Positions 1 through 7,164 of a stretch of DNA of 13,932 nucleotides are shown here, one piece after another. A program made the position numbers and the translations under genes. Every line of letters begins with the position of its first letter. Within the stretch, counting starts at the first letter, position 1. The DNA is from an uncultured Clostridium sp. (lineage in GTDB: Bacteria; Bacillota; Clostridia; Lachnospirales; Lachnospiraceae). The DNA lies in NCBI GenBank assembly GCA_938036545.1, contig CALHQJ010000130.1, positions 1-13,932 on the forward strand. Reading direction: 5' to 3'. Below the pieces are notes generated by a model, which ran no database searches, was not told the origin of the DNA, and was given only the letters and a program-made list of their open reading frames with translations.

Positions 1-34
1 TAAGCGTGCAAGAAGCGTCGGGCGTCCGCCCTAT
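1..34. other. Gene-free left edge with a short GC hairpin
   Basis: No coding region can be supported here. The first triplet is TAA and could be the stop codon of a gene outside the window, but this cannot be shown. A small perfect stem GGGCG/CGCCC with a 2-nt loop lies at 20-31. No convincing -35/-10 pair was found between here and the first permease, so the operon promoter may lie further left. Confidence 0.3.
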
Positions 35-99
35 GAAGATTCAGACAGAAAAATTTTTATGAAAACAAGTTTTCAACACTTTTTTCTGTCTGAATCTTC
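35..99. repeat. 65-nt nested inverted repeat (hairpin) ahead of the sugar transporter operon
   Basis: Two perfect 19-nt arms, GAAGATTCAGACAGAAAAA (35-53) and its reverse complement (81-99), enclose 27 nt. Almost concentric inside them is a 16-bp palindrome at 60-75, TGAAAACAAGTTTTCA. As RNA this would fold into a long stem, an AU-rich internal loop and a 6-bp apical stem with a CAAG tetraloop. No T-run follows the outer stem, so it is not a standard intrinsic terminator. It ends about 40 nt before the ribosome binding site of the first permease. It could be a leader structure, an operator, or a decayed repeat element. The inner palindrome resembles a LacI/CcpA-type operator in its TGAAA/TTTCA halves but lacks the usual central CG. 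Confidence 0.75.
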
Positions 100-153
100 G
101 CATGGCTGAACTGTTACAAAAAATTTATCAAAAGAATAAGGAGGAAATTCCTG

Positions 154-1110
154 ATGAAAAAGCAGGCAAAGCAAGAAGAAAAGAAGATGAGCCTGGGAAG
201 TCAGATGAAGGAAGGAATCAAGAGCATAGGGAAAAATTACCAGCTATACCTGCTTCTCCTTCCGGGTCTGCTTTGGTTTTTGGCATTTGCTTACCGTCCT
301 ATGTCCGGACTGAGAATCGCATTTTACGATTACAATATATTCAGGGGATTTGAAGGAAGCGAATTTGTTGGCTTGAAAAACTTTGCGGATTTTTTAGGGG
401 GCAGGGATTTTATCAGAGTATTTAAAAATACGCTTATGATTTCTTTCTGGCAGATTTTAATTTGTTTCCCAGTACCAATTTTACTGGCAGTCTGTGTAAC
501 AGAAATGAAGAATAAGCTGGTAAGCCGTTTGACTCAGACCGCAACATTACTGCCTCACTTCGTATCCGTTGTAGTAGTATGTGGTATGGTAGTAAACTTT
601 TTATCTCCAAGTACTGGTATTGTGAATATGATTCTTTCCAAACTGGGAATCGAACCAATCTATTTTATGGTACAGCCTCAGTACTTCCGCGGAATTTATA
701 CCGGAATGACACTCTGGCAGAATGCGGGATTTAACGCGCTGGTATTTATTGCCGCTATTATGGGAATTGATCCGCAGCTGTATGAAGCAGCAACAGTGGA
801 TGGTGCAGGCAAGTGGCAGAAGATTAAGAGCATCACATTCCCTGCAATTATGCCAACCGTTGTAACCATGTTCGTTCTGAATATTGGTAAGATGGTTAAG
901 GTAGGTTATGAAGCAATCTTACTTCTGTATCAGCCATCTACGTATGCAACTGCAGACGTAATCGCTACATATTCTTATCGTCTTGGATTTGAAAACGGAA
1001 ACTACGGATTAGCTACGGCAGTAGGTCTTTTTGAAGCTTTGGTTGCTCTGGTCTTAGTTACCTTATCTAACTGGGTCAGTCGCAAGATCACGGACAATGC
1101 ACTTTGGTAA
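154..1110 (+). CDS. CUT1-family sugar ABC transporter permease, LplB-like
   Basis: This is a 318-residue inner-membrane subunit of a carbohydrate importer. A lysine-rich cytoplasmic N-terminus (1-30) precedes the first membrane helix (about 31-50, LYLLLLPGLLWFLAF) and a PMSGLRIAFYDY segment typical of LplB-type permeases of oligosaccharide importers. The EAA loop that contacts the ATPase lies near 210-235 (YEAATVDGAGKWQ, then ITFPAIMP). The start is supported by an AAGGAGG site just upstream. The stop is 13 nt before the GTG of the second permease, so the two are co-transcribed and would form a heterodimer. No ATP-binding subunit is encoded nearby, as is usual for this family, which borrows a shared MsmX/MsmK-type ATPase. 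The substrate cannot be read from this subunit; the downstream sulfatase hints at a sulfated saccharide. Confidence 0.9.
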   Translation: MKKQAKQEEKKMSLGSQMKEGIKSIGKNYQLYLLLLPGLLWFLAFAYRPMSGLRIAFYDYNIFRGFEGSEFVGLKNFADFLGGRDFIRVFKNTLMISFWQILICFPVPILLAVCVTEMKNKLVSRLTQTATLLPHFVSVVVVCGMVVNFLSPSTGIVNMILSKLGIEPIYFMVQPQYFRGIYTGMTLWQNAGFNALVFIAAIMGIDPQLYEAATVDGAGKWQKIKSITFPAIMPTVVTMFVLNIGKMVKVGYEAILLLYQPSTYATADVIATYSYRLGFENGNYGLATAVGLFEALVALVLVTLSNWVSRKITDNALW

Positions 1111-1123
1111 GGAGGGGACAACA

Positions 1124-2020
1124 GTGAAAAAGCAAAAACATCAAGGCCAGGTAATTGGAACCGGAGAAAAGATTTTTAACATTTTCATGGTCATTTTAGG
1201 AATTTTGATTTCCTTAGTTGTCCTGTATCCAATCTACTATGCACTGATTGCATCATTGAGCAAGCCGCTGTATGTAGAGAACGGAACGGTTATGTTCTCT
1301 ATTAAGAATTTTACATTAGAAAGTTACCGTCAGGCAGTTGCGAAGCCAGGTATCTGGCGGGCATATGGCAATACCATTTTCTACACGGTTGTAGGTGTTG
1401 CGGTGAATATGGCGTTTACCACCAGTATGGCATATGCTCTTTCCAAGAAGAAACTGGTATTCCGTAAATTCTTTACCCTGGTGGCTATTTTTACCATGTG
1501 GTTTAATGCAGGTATTATTCCTACCTACTTAAACTTCCGTGATTTTGGTCTTCTGGATACCAGAACCGCTATTATTTTAGGTTTTGCAATCAATACCTAT
1601 AACATGGTTATTATGAAGAGTTTCTTTGAACAGGTTCCGTATGAACTAGAAGAGGCAGCGTTTATTGACGGCGCAAACCACTTTACCATTTTCTTTAAGA
1701 TTTTCATGCCGCTGTCAAAACCAGCGCTTGCTACAGTTGGTCTGTTCTATGCAGTAAACAGATGGAACAGCTATTTCTGGGCAATGCAGCTGTTAAATGA
1801 TGACAGCAAGGCGCCGCTTCAGGTAATGTTAAAGAAGATGATTGTAGACCGTGTAGCCAATGCAGCAGATGCTGCGATTGTAACGGCTGAATCCTTAAGT
1901 TCACCGACTACAATTATTTATGCAGTTATCATTATTGCAATTTTACCAATGTTGGTAGTATTCCCATTTGTTCAGAAATATTTTAAGACCGGTTTAACCG
2001 TAGGCGGTGTAAAAGGCTAA
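1124..2020 (+). CDS. CUT1-family sugar ABC transporter permease, LplC/YtcP-like
   Basis: This is the second permease (298 residues) of the carbohydrate importer. I chose the GTG at 1124 because AAGGAGGGG lies directly upstream (1109-1117). The in-frame ATG at 1097 lies inside the preceding gene, before that site, and would add nine unlikely residues. Membrane helices are evident, the first near residues 17-41 (IFNIFMVILGILISLVVLYPIYYAL). The ATPase-contacting EAA loop has EEAA at 176-179 followed by FIDGANH and MPLSKPALA. The C-terminus KYFKTGLTVGGVKG is typical of LplC-type subunits. It pairs with the LplB-like protein upstream and receives substrate from the lipoprotein encoded next. A small hairpin overlaps its stop codon. 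Confidence 0.9.
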   Translation: MKKQKHQGQVIGTGEKIFNIFMVILGILISLVVLYPIYYALIASLSKPLYVENGTVMFSIKNFTLESYRQAVAKPGIWRAYGNTIFYTVVGVAVNMAFTTSMAYALSKKKLVFRKFFTLVAIFTMWFNAGIIPTYLNFRDFGLLDTRTAIILGFAINTYNMVIMKSFFEQVPYELEEAAFIDGANHFTIFFKIFMPLSKPALATVGLFYAVNRWNSYFWAMQLLNDDSKAPLQVMLKKMIVDRVANAADAAIVTAESLSSPTTIIYAVIIIAILPMLVVFPFVQKYFKTGLTVGGVKG

Positions 2021-2028
2021 CAGCCTTT
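2012..2028 (+). other. Small hairpin spanning the permease stop codon
   Basis: AAAGGCT (2012-2018) and AGCCTTT (2022-2028) form a perfect 7-bp stem with loop AAC, and the stop codon TAA lies across its top. There is no strong T-tract afterwards. A structure between permease and binding-protein genes can act as a partial terminator or an RNA-end stabiliser, which would help make the binding protein in excess. That role is inferred. Confidence 0.4.
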
Positions 2029-2077
2029 CTATCGTGCTGTTAAACAAGGTATGATTAATAAGAGGAGGATTTCTATA

Positions 2078-3697
2078 ATGAGAAAGTACAGCAAAGTAGT
2101 AGCCCTTGCGGCAGCGGCAGCTCTGGTAGCGACTTCTGCAGCCGGATGCGGAAAAAAAGCTGACAGCACTGGAGATGCAGCACAGAGCCAGCCAGCAGCA
2201 GGAGCAGAAGAAGTAGAACTGGAAGGAAGCTTAATCAGCGCAGACCCAAAAGAGTTTTCTATTTTCTTAAACTTTAACAACATGCCATTTGACTCTGAGT
2301 GGCAGGTATGGAAAGAAGTAGCAAAGAGAACCAATATCAGCTTAAAGGGAACTATTTCCCTGACCAACTCCAATGAGGAAGAGGCATTTAACTTAATGTT
2401 AAGTTCCGGTCAGTTAGCTGATATTATCGGATATTCCGATGCAGCTGAACTGGAGAAACTGGGAAGAGACGGCGGATTACTTCCGTTAAATGACCTGATT
2501 GACCAGTATGCACCTAATATTAAGAAAGTAATGGAAGAGGATGAAAGATTCCGTCAGACAGCATATTCTTTGGACGGCAACATCTATTATCTTCCAAAGA
2601 ACCAGGAACTGTTATCTGCTGAATACTGGTGGATTCGTGAAGACTGGCTGAACAATCTGAATCTGGAAGTTCCAACTACAGTAGATGAACTTCATGATGT
2701 GCTGTATGCATTCCGCAACGATGACCCAAATGGCAATGGTTTAAAAGACGAGGTTCCGCTGTTTGACAGAGCTGGATGGAAAATGCCAGAAGAATACCTG
2801 TATCTGTGGGATACCAGTACCACATTCTATCCAAGAGACGGAAAAATGACATTCGAGCCACTGGAAGAAAACTTCAAGACTGGTGTAAGAGGCATGATTC
2901 AGTGGTATAAAGAAGGAATCATTGACCCTGAGATCTTTACCAGAGGCGCTTCCAGCCGTGATACTCTGCTGAGTGGTAACTTGGGCGGATGCACCCATGA
3001 CTGGGTAAGTGCTGGAAACTACAATACATCTTTAGCAGAAGCAATTCCTGGATTTAAGATGATTCCGATTGCACCTCCGGCAGATCAGAATGGCGTTGTA
3101 AAAGAGCGTGTAAGCCGTTTCCCAGGAGCAGGCTGGGGTATTTCTTCTCAGTGTAAAGATCCGGTTACTGTAATCAAGTTTATGGACTACTTCTTCAGTG
3201 AGGAAGGCGACGAACTGATGAACTGGGGTATTGAAGGCGATACCTTTACCAGAAATGCAGATGGAACCAAGCAGTTTACAGACAAAGTATTAAAATCTGA
3301 GTTAACTCCTCTGGGTTATCTGCGTTCCATCGGTGCACAGTACAGAATTGGTATGTGCCAGGATGGCAACTACGAAAAGGCAGTTATGACAGACATTGGC
3401 CGCGAGGCAAGTGAACTGTATGACTCTCATCCAGAATGGTTCGGTGAAAACATGCCTCCATATTCTGACGGTGAGCTGACATTAAAATACAATGCGGATG
3501 TAGATACTGAGTACAGAAACATTATGGCAAGCGTTCAGCCATACGTAGAAGAGAAGTTCCAGTCCTGGGTATTAGGCGTAAATGATTTTGAGGCAGAATA
3601 CGATCAGTTCGTAGAAGAGTTAAAGGCAAGAGGAATCGAGCGCGCTCTGGAAATCAACCAGGAAGCATATGATATTTACCTGAATGGTGCAAACTAA
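2078..3697 (+). CDS. Extracellular solute-binding lipoprotein of the sugar ABC importer (LplA-like)
   Basis: This 539-residue protein captures substrate outside the membrane for the two upstream permeases. I chose the ATG at 2078 because AGAGGAGG lies just upstream (2061-2068); the in-frame ATG at 2051 precedes that site. The N-terminus MRKYSKVV, an alanine-rich hydrophobic stretch and the lipobox SAAGC form a lipoprotein signal, with Cys24 as the lipidated residue. The mature part begins with a low-complexity linker and then a family 1 type solute-binding fold. A segment at 215-225 (DDPNGNGLKDE) resembles the EF-hand-like calcium loop common in large LplA-type binding proteins. WWIREDWLNNL and PGAGWGIS fit the same family. 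The length is typical. Ligand identity is unknown; linkage to a sulfatase suggests a sulfated glycan fragment. Confidence 0.9.
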   Translation: MRKYSKVVALAAAAALVATSAAGCGKKADSTGDAAQSQPAAGAEEVELEGSLISADPKEFSIFLNFNNMPFDSEWQVWKEVAKRTNISLKGTISLTNSNEEEAFNLMLSSGQLADIIGYSDAAELEKLGRDGGLLPLNDLIDQYAPNIKKVMEEDERFRQTAYSLDGNIYYLPKNQELLSAEYWWIREDWLNNLNLEVPTTVDELHDVLYAFRNDDPNGNGLKDEVPLFDRAGWKMPEEYLYLWDTSTTFYPRDGKMTFEPLEENFKTGVRGMIQWYKEGIIDPEIFTRGASSRDTLLSGNLGGCTHDWVSAGNYNTSLAEAIPGFKMIPIAPPADQNGVVKERVSRFPGAGWGISSQCKDPVTVIKFMDYFFSEEGDELMNWGIEGDTFTRNADGTKQFTDKVLKSELTPLGYLRSIGAQYRIGMCQDGNYEKAVMTDIGREASELYDSHPEWFGENMPPYSDGELTLKYNADVDTEYRNIMASVQPYVEEKFQSWVLGVNDFEAEYDQFVEELKARGIERALEINQEAYDIYLNGAN

Positions 3698-3733
3698 GTT
3701 TTAATGTAACCGTTATATTTTAATGATGAATTG

Positions 3734-3777
3734 GAGTGCTGCAGAAAGATGCCGTCAGGAGTCTTCTTGCAGCACTC
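3734..3777 (+). other. Intergenic RNA hairpin between binding protein and sulfatase
   Basis: GAGTGCTGCA (3734-3743) pairs perfectly with TGCAGCACTC (3768-3777). After two mismatches the stem continues for about four to five more pairs (AAGA with TCTT, plus a G-U). No T-tract follows, so full termination is unlikely. It lies 20 nt before the sulfatase start. A 3'-stabilising or processing role for the binding-protein message is plausible but inferred. Confidence 0.55.
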
Positions 3778-3797
3778 TGTAAATTGGAGGAAGAAAG

Positions 3798-5171
3798 ATG
3801 AAGCAGATGAATTTGCTCTATATCTTTGCGGATCAGTGGAGAGCCCATGCAGTTGGAGCCGCTGGGGAAGATCCGGTTGTTACGCCTAATATGGATGCAT
3901 TTGCAGCAGAAAGTATGGCCTGTACCAATGCAGTCAGCACATATCCGCTGTGTTCTCCTCACAGGGCAGCTTTATTGACTGGAAAGTATCCGCAGAGCTG
4001 CGGCATGTGGACCAACTGCAAAATTGGGCTGGATGAGGTAGTTATGCTGAGACCTCAGGAAGTAACCATTACAGACGTGCTTCATGATGCAGGATATGTA
4101 AATGGTTATATTGGAAAGTGGCATTTAGACGGAAGCGAAAAGAACTTCCACAAAAATCCGGAATCCGGAGCAGTCAACTGGGATGCATTCACTCCGCCTG
4201 GAGAGAGACGCCACCATATTGATTACTGGCTTTCTTACGGGGCAATGGACAACCATTTAGCACCTCATTACTGGATGGATACACCGGAAAAGATAAAGCC
4301 TGAAAAATGGTCTGTAGAGTATGAGACCGATAAAGCCATTGAGTTTTTAGATGCGCAGGACGGTTCCAGACCATTTAGCCTGTTTATTTCCTGGAATCCG
4401 CCTCACCCGCCTTATGATCAGGTTCCGGATAAATATCTGGATCTTTACAAGGACGTTCCGTATCGTGAGAATGTGCCGGAGGAATGGAAGCAGGATCCGG
4501 AATATAACCGGAAACGCCAGGAATACTTTGCAGCAGTTACCGGCTTAGATGAAAACTTCGGCAGACTGATGGCATATCTGAAAGAAAAAGGACTGGATAA
4601 AAATACTCTGGTAGTATTGTCTGCGGATCACGGTGACTGTATGGGTTCTCATGGCAGGGATGGAAAAAATATCTGGTATGAAGAATCAATCCGTATTCCT
4701 CTGTATTTCCGTGGACCTGGAATCCAGCCGGGAACCAGCGATGTACTGTTTGCCAGCGCCGATCACATGCCTACAATTCTGGAGCTGTTAGGTGTTGAGA
4801 ATCCGGATACTATCGAGGGAAAGCCTCTGGGACGCTTTATTACAGGAGAAGGAGGAGAAGGCGAGCCAGAACACGCATATTTATGTATGTTCCCAGGTAT
4901 GCCAGAACTGGTAAATCCATACAGAAAGCTGGGACTGAACTCCAAGTCCTTTGGATGGAGAGGTATCCGTACCAAAGAAGCTACTTATGTGTTGGACAGA
5001 GGATGTACGCCAGGAGATGAACCAAAACGTCTTCTTTATGATAATGTAAACGACCCTTATCAAATGCAGCCAAGAGAACTGGAAGCAGATTCTCCAGAAG
5101 CCGTACATTATGATGGAATCTTAAAAGAATATCTGGAAATGTTAAATGATCCATTTCTGATGGAAGAATAA
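3798..5171 (+). CDS. Cytoplasmic Cys-type sulfatase (arylsulfatase/alkaline phosphatase superfamily)
   Basis: This 457-residue enzyme hydrolyses sulfate esters. The sulfatase signature CSPHR occupies residues 52-56, followed by AALLTGKYP; Cys52 is the residue normally converted to formylglycine. Metal- and sulfate-binding positions are present: D12-Q13 near the N-terminus, GKWH at 106-109 (K107, H109), ADHG with D277-H278, and K290. WNPPHPPYDQVP is typical of glycan-type S1 sulfatases. No signal peptide is visible (MKQMNLLYIFADQW begins the fold at once), so it should act in the cytoplasm. A GGAGG site at 3786-3790 supports the start. Under anaerobic conditions the Cys would need a radical-SAM maturase (anSME), which is not in this window. 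The upstream importer genes suggest it desulfates an imported saccharide. A phosphonate or phosphodiester hydrolase of the same superfamily is a less likely alternative. Confidence 0.9.
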   Translation: MKQMNLLYIFADQWRAHAVGAAGEDPVVTPNMDAFAAESMACTNAVSTYPLCSPHRAALLTGKYPQSCGMWTNCKIGLDEVVMLRPQEVTITDVLHDAGYVNGYIGKWHLDGSEKNFHKNPESGAVNWDAFTPPGERRHHIDYWLSYGAMDNHLAPHYWMDTPEKIKPEKWSVEYETDKAIEFLDAQDGSRPFSLFISWNPPHPPYDQVPDKYLDLYKDVPYRENVPEEWKQDPEYNRKRQEYFAAVTGLDENFGRLMAYLKEKGLDKNTLVVLSADHGDCMGSHGRDGKNIWYEESIRIPLYFRGPGIQPGTSDVLFASADHMPTILELLGVENPDTIEGKPLGRFITGEGGEGEPEHAYLCMFPGMPELVNPYRKLGLNSKSFGWRGIRTKEATYVLDRGCTPGDEPKRLLYDNVNDPYQMQPRELEADSPEAVHYDGILKEYLEMLNDPFLMEE

Positions 5172-5228
5172 TAAAAGAAGGACGAATTGAATGGTTTTGA
5201 TGAACATCAATTCGTCCTTCTTTTATTA
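5169..5228. terminator. Bidirectional intrinsic terminator between convergent operons
   Basis: Arms at 5169-5190 and 5207-5228 are perfect 22-nt reverse complements around a 16-nt loop. The core is GAAGGACGAATTGA, flanked by A-rich left and T-rich right ends, so either strand gives a stem ending in a U-rich run. The left arm begins at the sulfatase stop codon, and the potCD stop is 11 nt beyond the right arm. It should end both the sulfatase operon (+) and the polyamine operon (-). Confidence 0.92.
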
Positions 5229-5238
5229 GGTTTATTTG

Positions 5239-7164
5239 CTAATTAGATTTTACTTCTTTCCACATGTCATTATAGACTGCGTCTGACTCATCTCCCAGAT
5301 ATCGGAAGACTTCACTGTTGGTCAGCTTATCCATGCTAGGAAAGAGGGCTTTATTGTTTCTAATGTCTTCATCTAACATGTCTTTGGCAGCGCTGTTTGG
5401 CGTGGAGTAGGTAATGTATTCAAAGTTCATTTTAGCAATGTCAGGACGGCAGAGGAAGTCGAGCCACTTTTCAGCATTTTCTTTATTGCGTGCATTGGCC
5501 GGAATTACCCAGGAGTCAAACCACAGGTTTGTGCCTTCCTCTGGAATCACATATTCCAGAGAGTAATCAAGTCCAAGATTTGCGACTTCTTCCTGAATGT
5601 ACATCATTTCTCCAGAATAGATAACGCCGACAGCAGCTTCTCCGCCAATCATCTTGTCACGAACCTGGTCAATGACATAAGCCTGAACCAGAGGCTTTTG
5701 GGCAATCAGCAAATCGCGGGCCTGGGCCAGTTCTTCCGGATTTTCGGTATTCATGGAATAGCCCATAGATTTTAACGCTACCATAAAGGCGTCACGGACA
5801 GAATCCTGCATTAAGATTTCACCCTGGTAAATTGGATTCCACAGATCCGACCATTTAGTTGGCGGTTCGGCCCCCAGTTCCTCTATCCGTTCCGTATTGT
5901 ACAGGATGCCCACGGTTCCCCAGGTATAGGGGACAGAATAGCGGTTTTGAGGATCAAAGCTTCTGGAACTTTCCATAAACATCGGATCGATATTGGAGAT
6001 ATTTGGAACATTATCAAAGTTGATTTCTGCCAGAAGACCGTTTTCTACCATTTTCTGAATCATATAATCAGAAGGACAGACTGCATCATAGCACACGGCA
6101 CCTGCTTCGATGACCGGATACATTTCTTCATTGGTTTCAAACATATCATAAGTTACATGGATGCCAGTTTCTTCTTCAAACAGTTCGATGACTTCTGGAT
6201 CAATGTATTCGCCCCAGTTATATACATAAAGTTCGTCTGAATGGCTTGCAGAAAACTTCTTATAGGCCGTAAAGGATACGGACGCTACAATGGCGAATGC
6301 GGCAAATACCAGGCAGCCCTTGCGGATGTTATTGTTTCTGCGGCGCTTTTTCATGGTTTCTTCAACCTTTCCTGCAGGAACTCCAGCCTGGTTTTCAGGA
6401 GCAAAATTGGAGATTAAAAGCAGGGCTAAAACAGTAACGAAAATAACGGTTGACAGAGCATACATGGATGGCTGGATGCCGCGGCGTACTTCGCTGTAAA
6501 TCAAAGTAGATAAGGTGTTAATACCTGCGCCTCTGGTAAAGTGAGTGATAATGAAATCATCCAGAGACATAGTAAAAGCCATTAAAAAGCCGGACAGAAT
6601 TCCAGGAAGAATATCAGGCAGTACCACTTTAACAAAGGCCTTTGCTGGAGTCGCCCCCAAATCCTGAGCTGCTTCATAAGCGTACCGATCCGTCTGTTTC
6701 AGTTTGGGCATGACGTTCAGGATGACGTAAGGGATGTTAAAGGTAATATGGGCCAGCAAAATAGTTTTAAATCCCAGGGAAATACCAAAAGCGATAAATA
6801 CCAGCATCAGGGAGATACCGGTAACAATCTCGGAATTCAGCATGGGAATATTGTTTATCCCCATTACAATGGCTTTGGGCAGCCGTTTCATCTGGTTAAT
6901 GCCCATAGCGGCAATGGTTCCGATAATAGTAGCAAAAAGAGCAGATAAAAATGCAATTACCAGAGTGTTGTAGAGAGCGTCCATAATGGCAGGATTCTCG
7001 AACATCTGGGTGTACCATTTGCCGGTAAAGCCGCCCCACTGGGTTCTGGACTTGGAGTTATTAAAGGACAGAACCATCATGGTGAAAATCGGGGCATATA
7101 AAAACAGCAGAATGAGCACCATGTAAAAATCTTCAAGAAACTTTTTGAAACTATACTTTTTCAT
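5239..7164 (-). CDS. potCD: PotC-PotD fusion: polyamine ABC transporter permease joined to its substrate-binding domain
   Basis: One 641-residue protein contains two normally separate subunits. Residues 1 to about 270 are a PotC permease with an EAA loop near 162-189 (YEAAQDLGATPAKAF, VVLPDILPG). Residues 271-641 match PotD: YNWGEY at 315-320, TGIHVTYDMFETNEEMY, YSVPYTWGTVGI, LWFDSWVIPANA (W548, D550) and SMDKLTNSEVF. The aromatic and acidic polyamine contacts known from E. coli PotD largely have counterparts (W317, Y320, W548, D550). Between the domains lies MKKRRRNNNIRKG plus one hydrophobic helix, with no lipobox, so the binding domain would be tethered outside by this extra helix. Its start overlaps the potB stop by one base (TAATG), with GGGGAGGG upstream. 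Met271 has an AGGAAAGG about 11 nt before it, so separate internal initiation of PotD is possible. Confidence 0.92.
   Translation of the reverse strand: MKKYSFKKFLEDFYMVLILLFLYAPIFTMMVLSFNNSKSRTQWGGFTGKWYTQMFENPAIMDALYNTLVIAFLSALFATIIGTIAAMGINQMKRLPKAIVMGINNIPMLNSEIVTGISLMLVFIAFGISLGFKTILLAHITFNIPYVILNVMPKLKQTDRYAYEAAQDLGATPAKAFVKVVLPDILPGILSGFLMAFTMSLDDFIITHFTRGAGINTLSTLIYSEVRRGIQPSMYALSTVIFVTVLALLLISNFAPENQAGVPAGKVEETMKKRRRNNNIRKGCLVFAAFAIVASVSFTAYKKFSASHSDELYVYNWGEYIDPEVIELFEEETGIHVTYDMFETNEEMYPVIEAGAVCYDAVCPSDYMIQKMVENGLLAEINFDNVPNISNIDPMFMESSRSFDPQNRYSVPYTWGTVGILYNTERIEELGAEPPTKWSDLWNPIYQGEILMQDSVRDAFMVALKSMGYSMNTENPEELAQARDLLIAQKPLVQAYVIDQVRDKMIGGEAAVGVIYSGEMMYIQEEVANLGLDYSLEYVIPEEGTNLWFDSWVIPANARNKENAEKWLDFLCRPDIAKMNFEYITYSTPNSAAKDMLDEDIRNNKALFPSMDKLTNSEVFRYLGDESDAVYNDMWKEVKSN

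Noticed and set aside
60..75. TGAAAACAAGTTTTCA as a CcpA cre site.
   Set aside because: The half-sites look similar, but the spacing and the missing central CG do not fit the usual cre pattern; kept only as a palindrome of unknown function.
102..353. An 83-codon open frame beginning just after the left-end hairpin.
   Set aside because: It has no ribosome binding site and overlaps the permease gene, which has a strong site and clear family features. Most of the frame is a shifted reading of that gene.
1097..1123. Upstream ATG as start of the second permease.
   Set aside because: It lies inside the first permease gene and before the AAGGAGGGG site that serves the GTG at 1124.
2051..2077. Upstream ATG as start of the binding lipoprotein.
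   Set aside because: The AGAGGAGG site lies downstream of it, and starting at 2078 gives a normal lipoprotein signal length.
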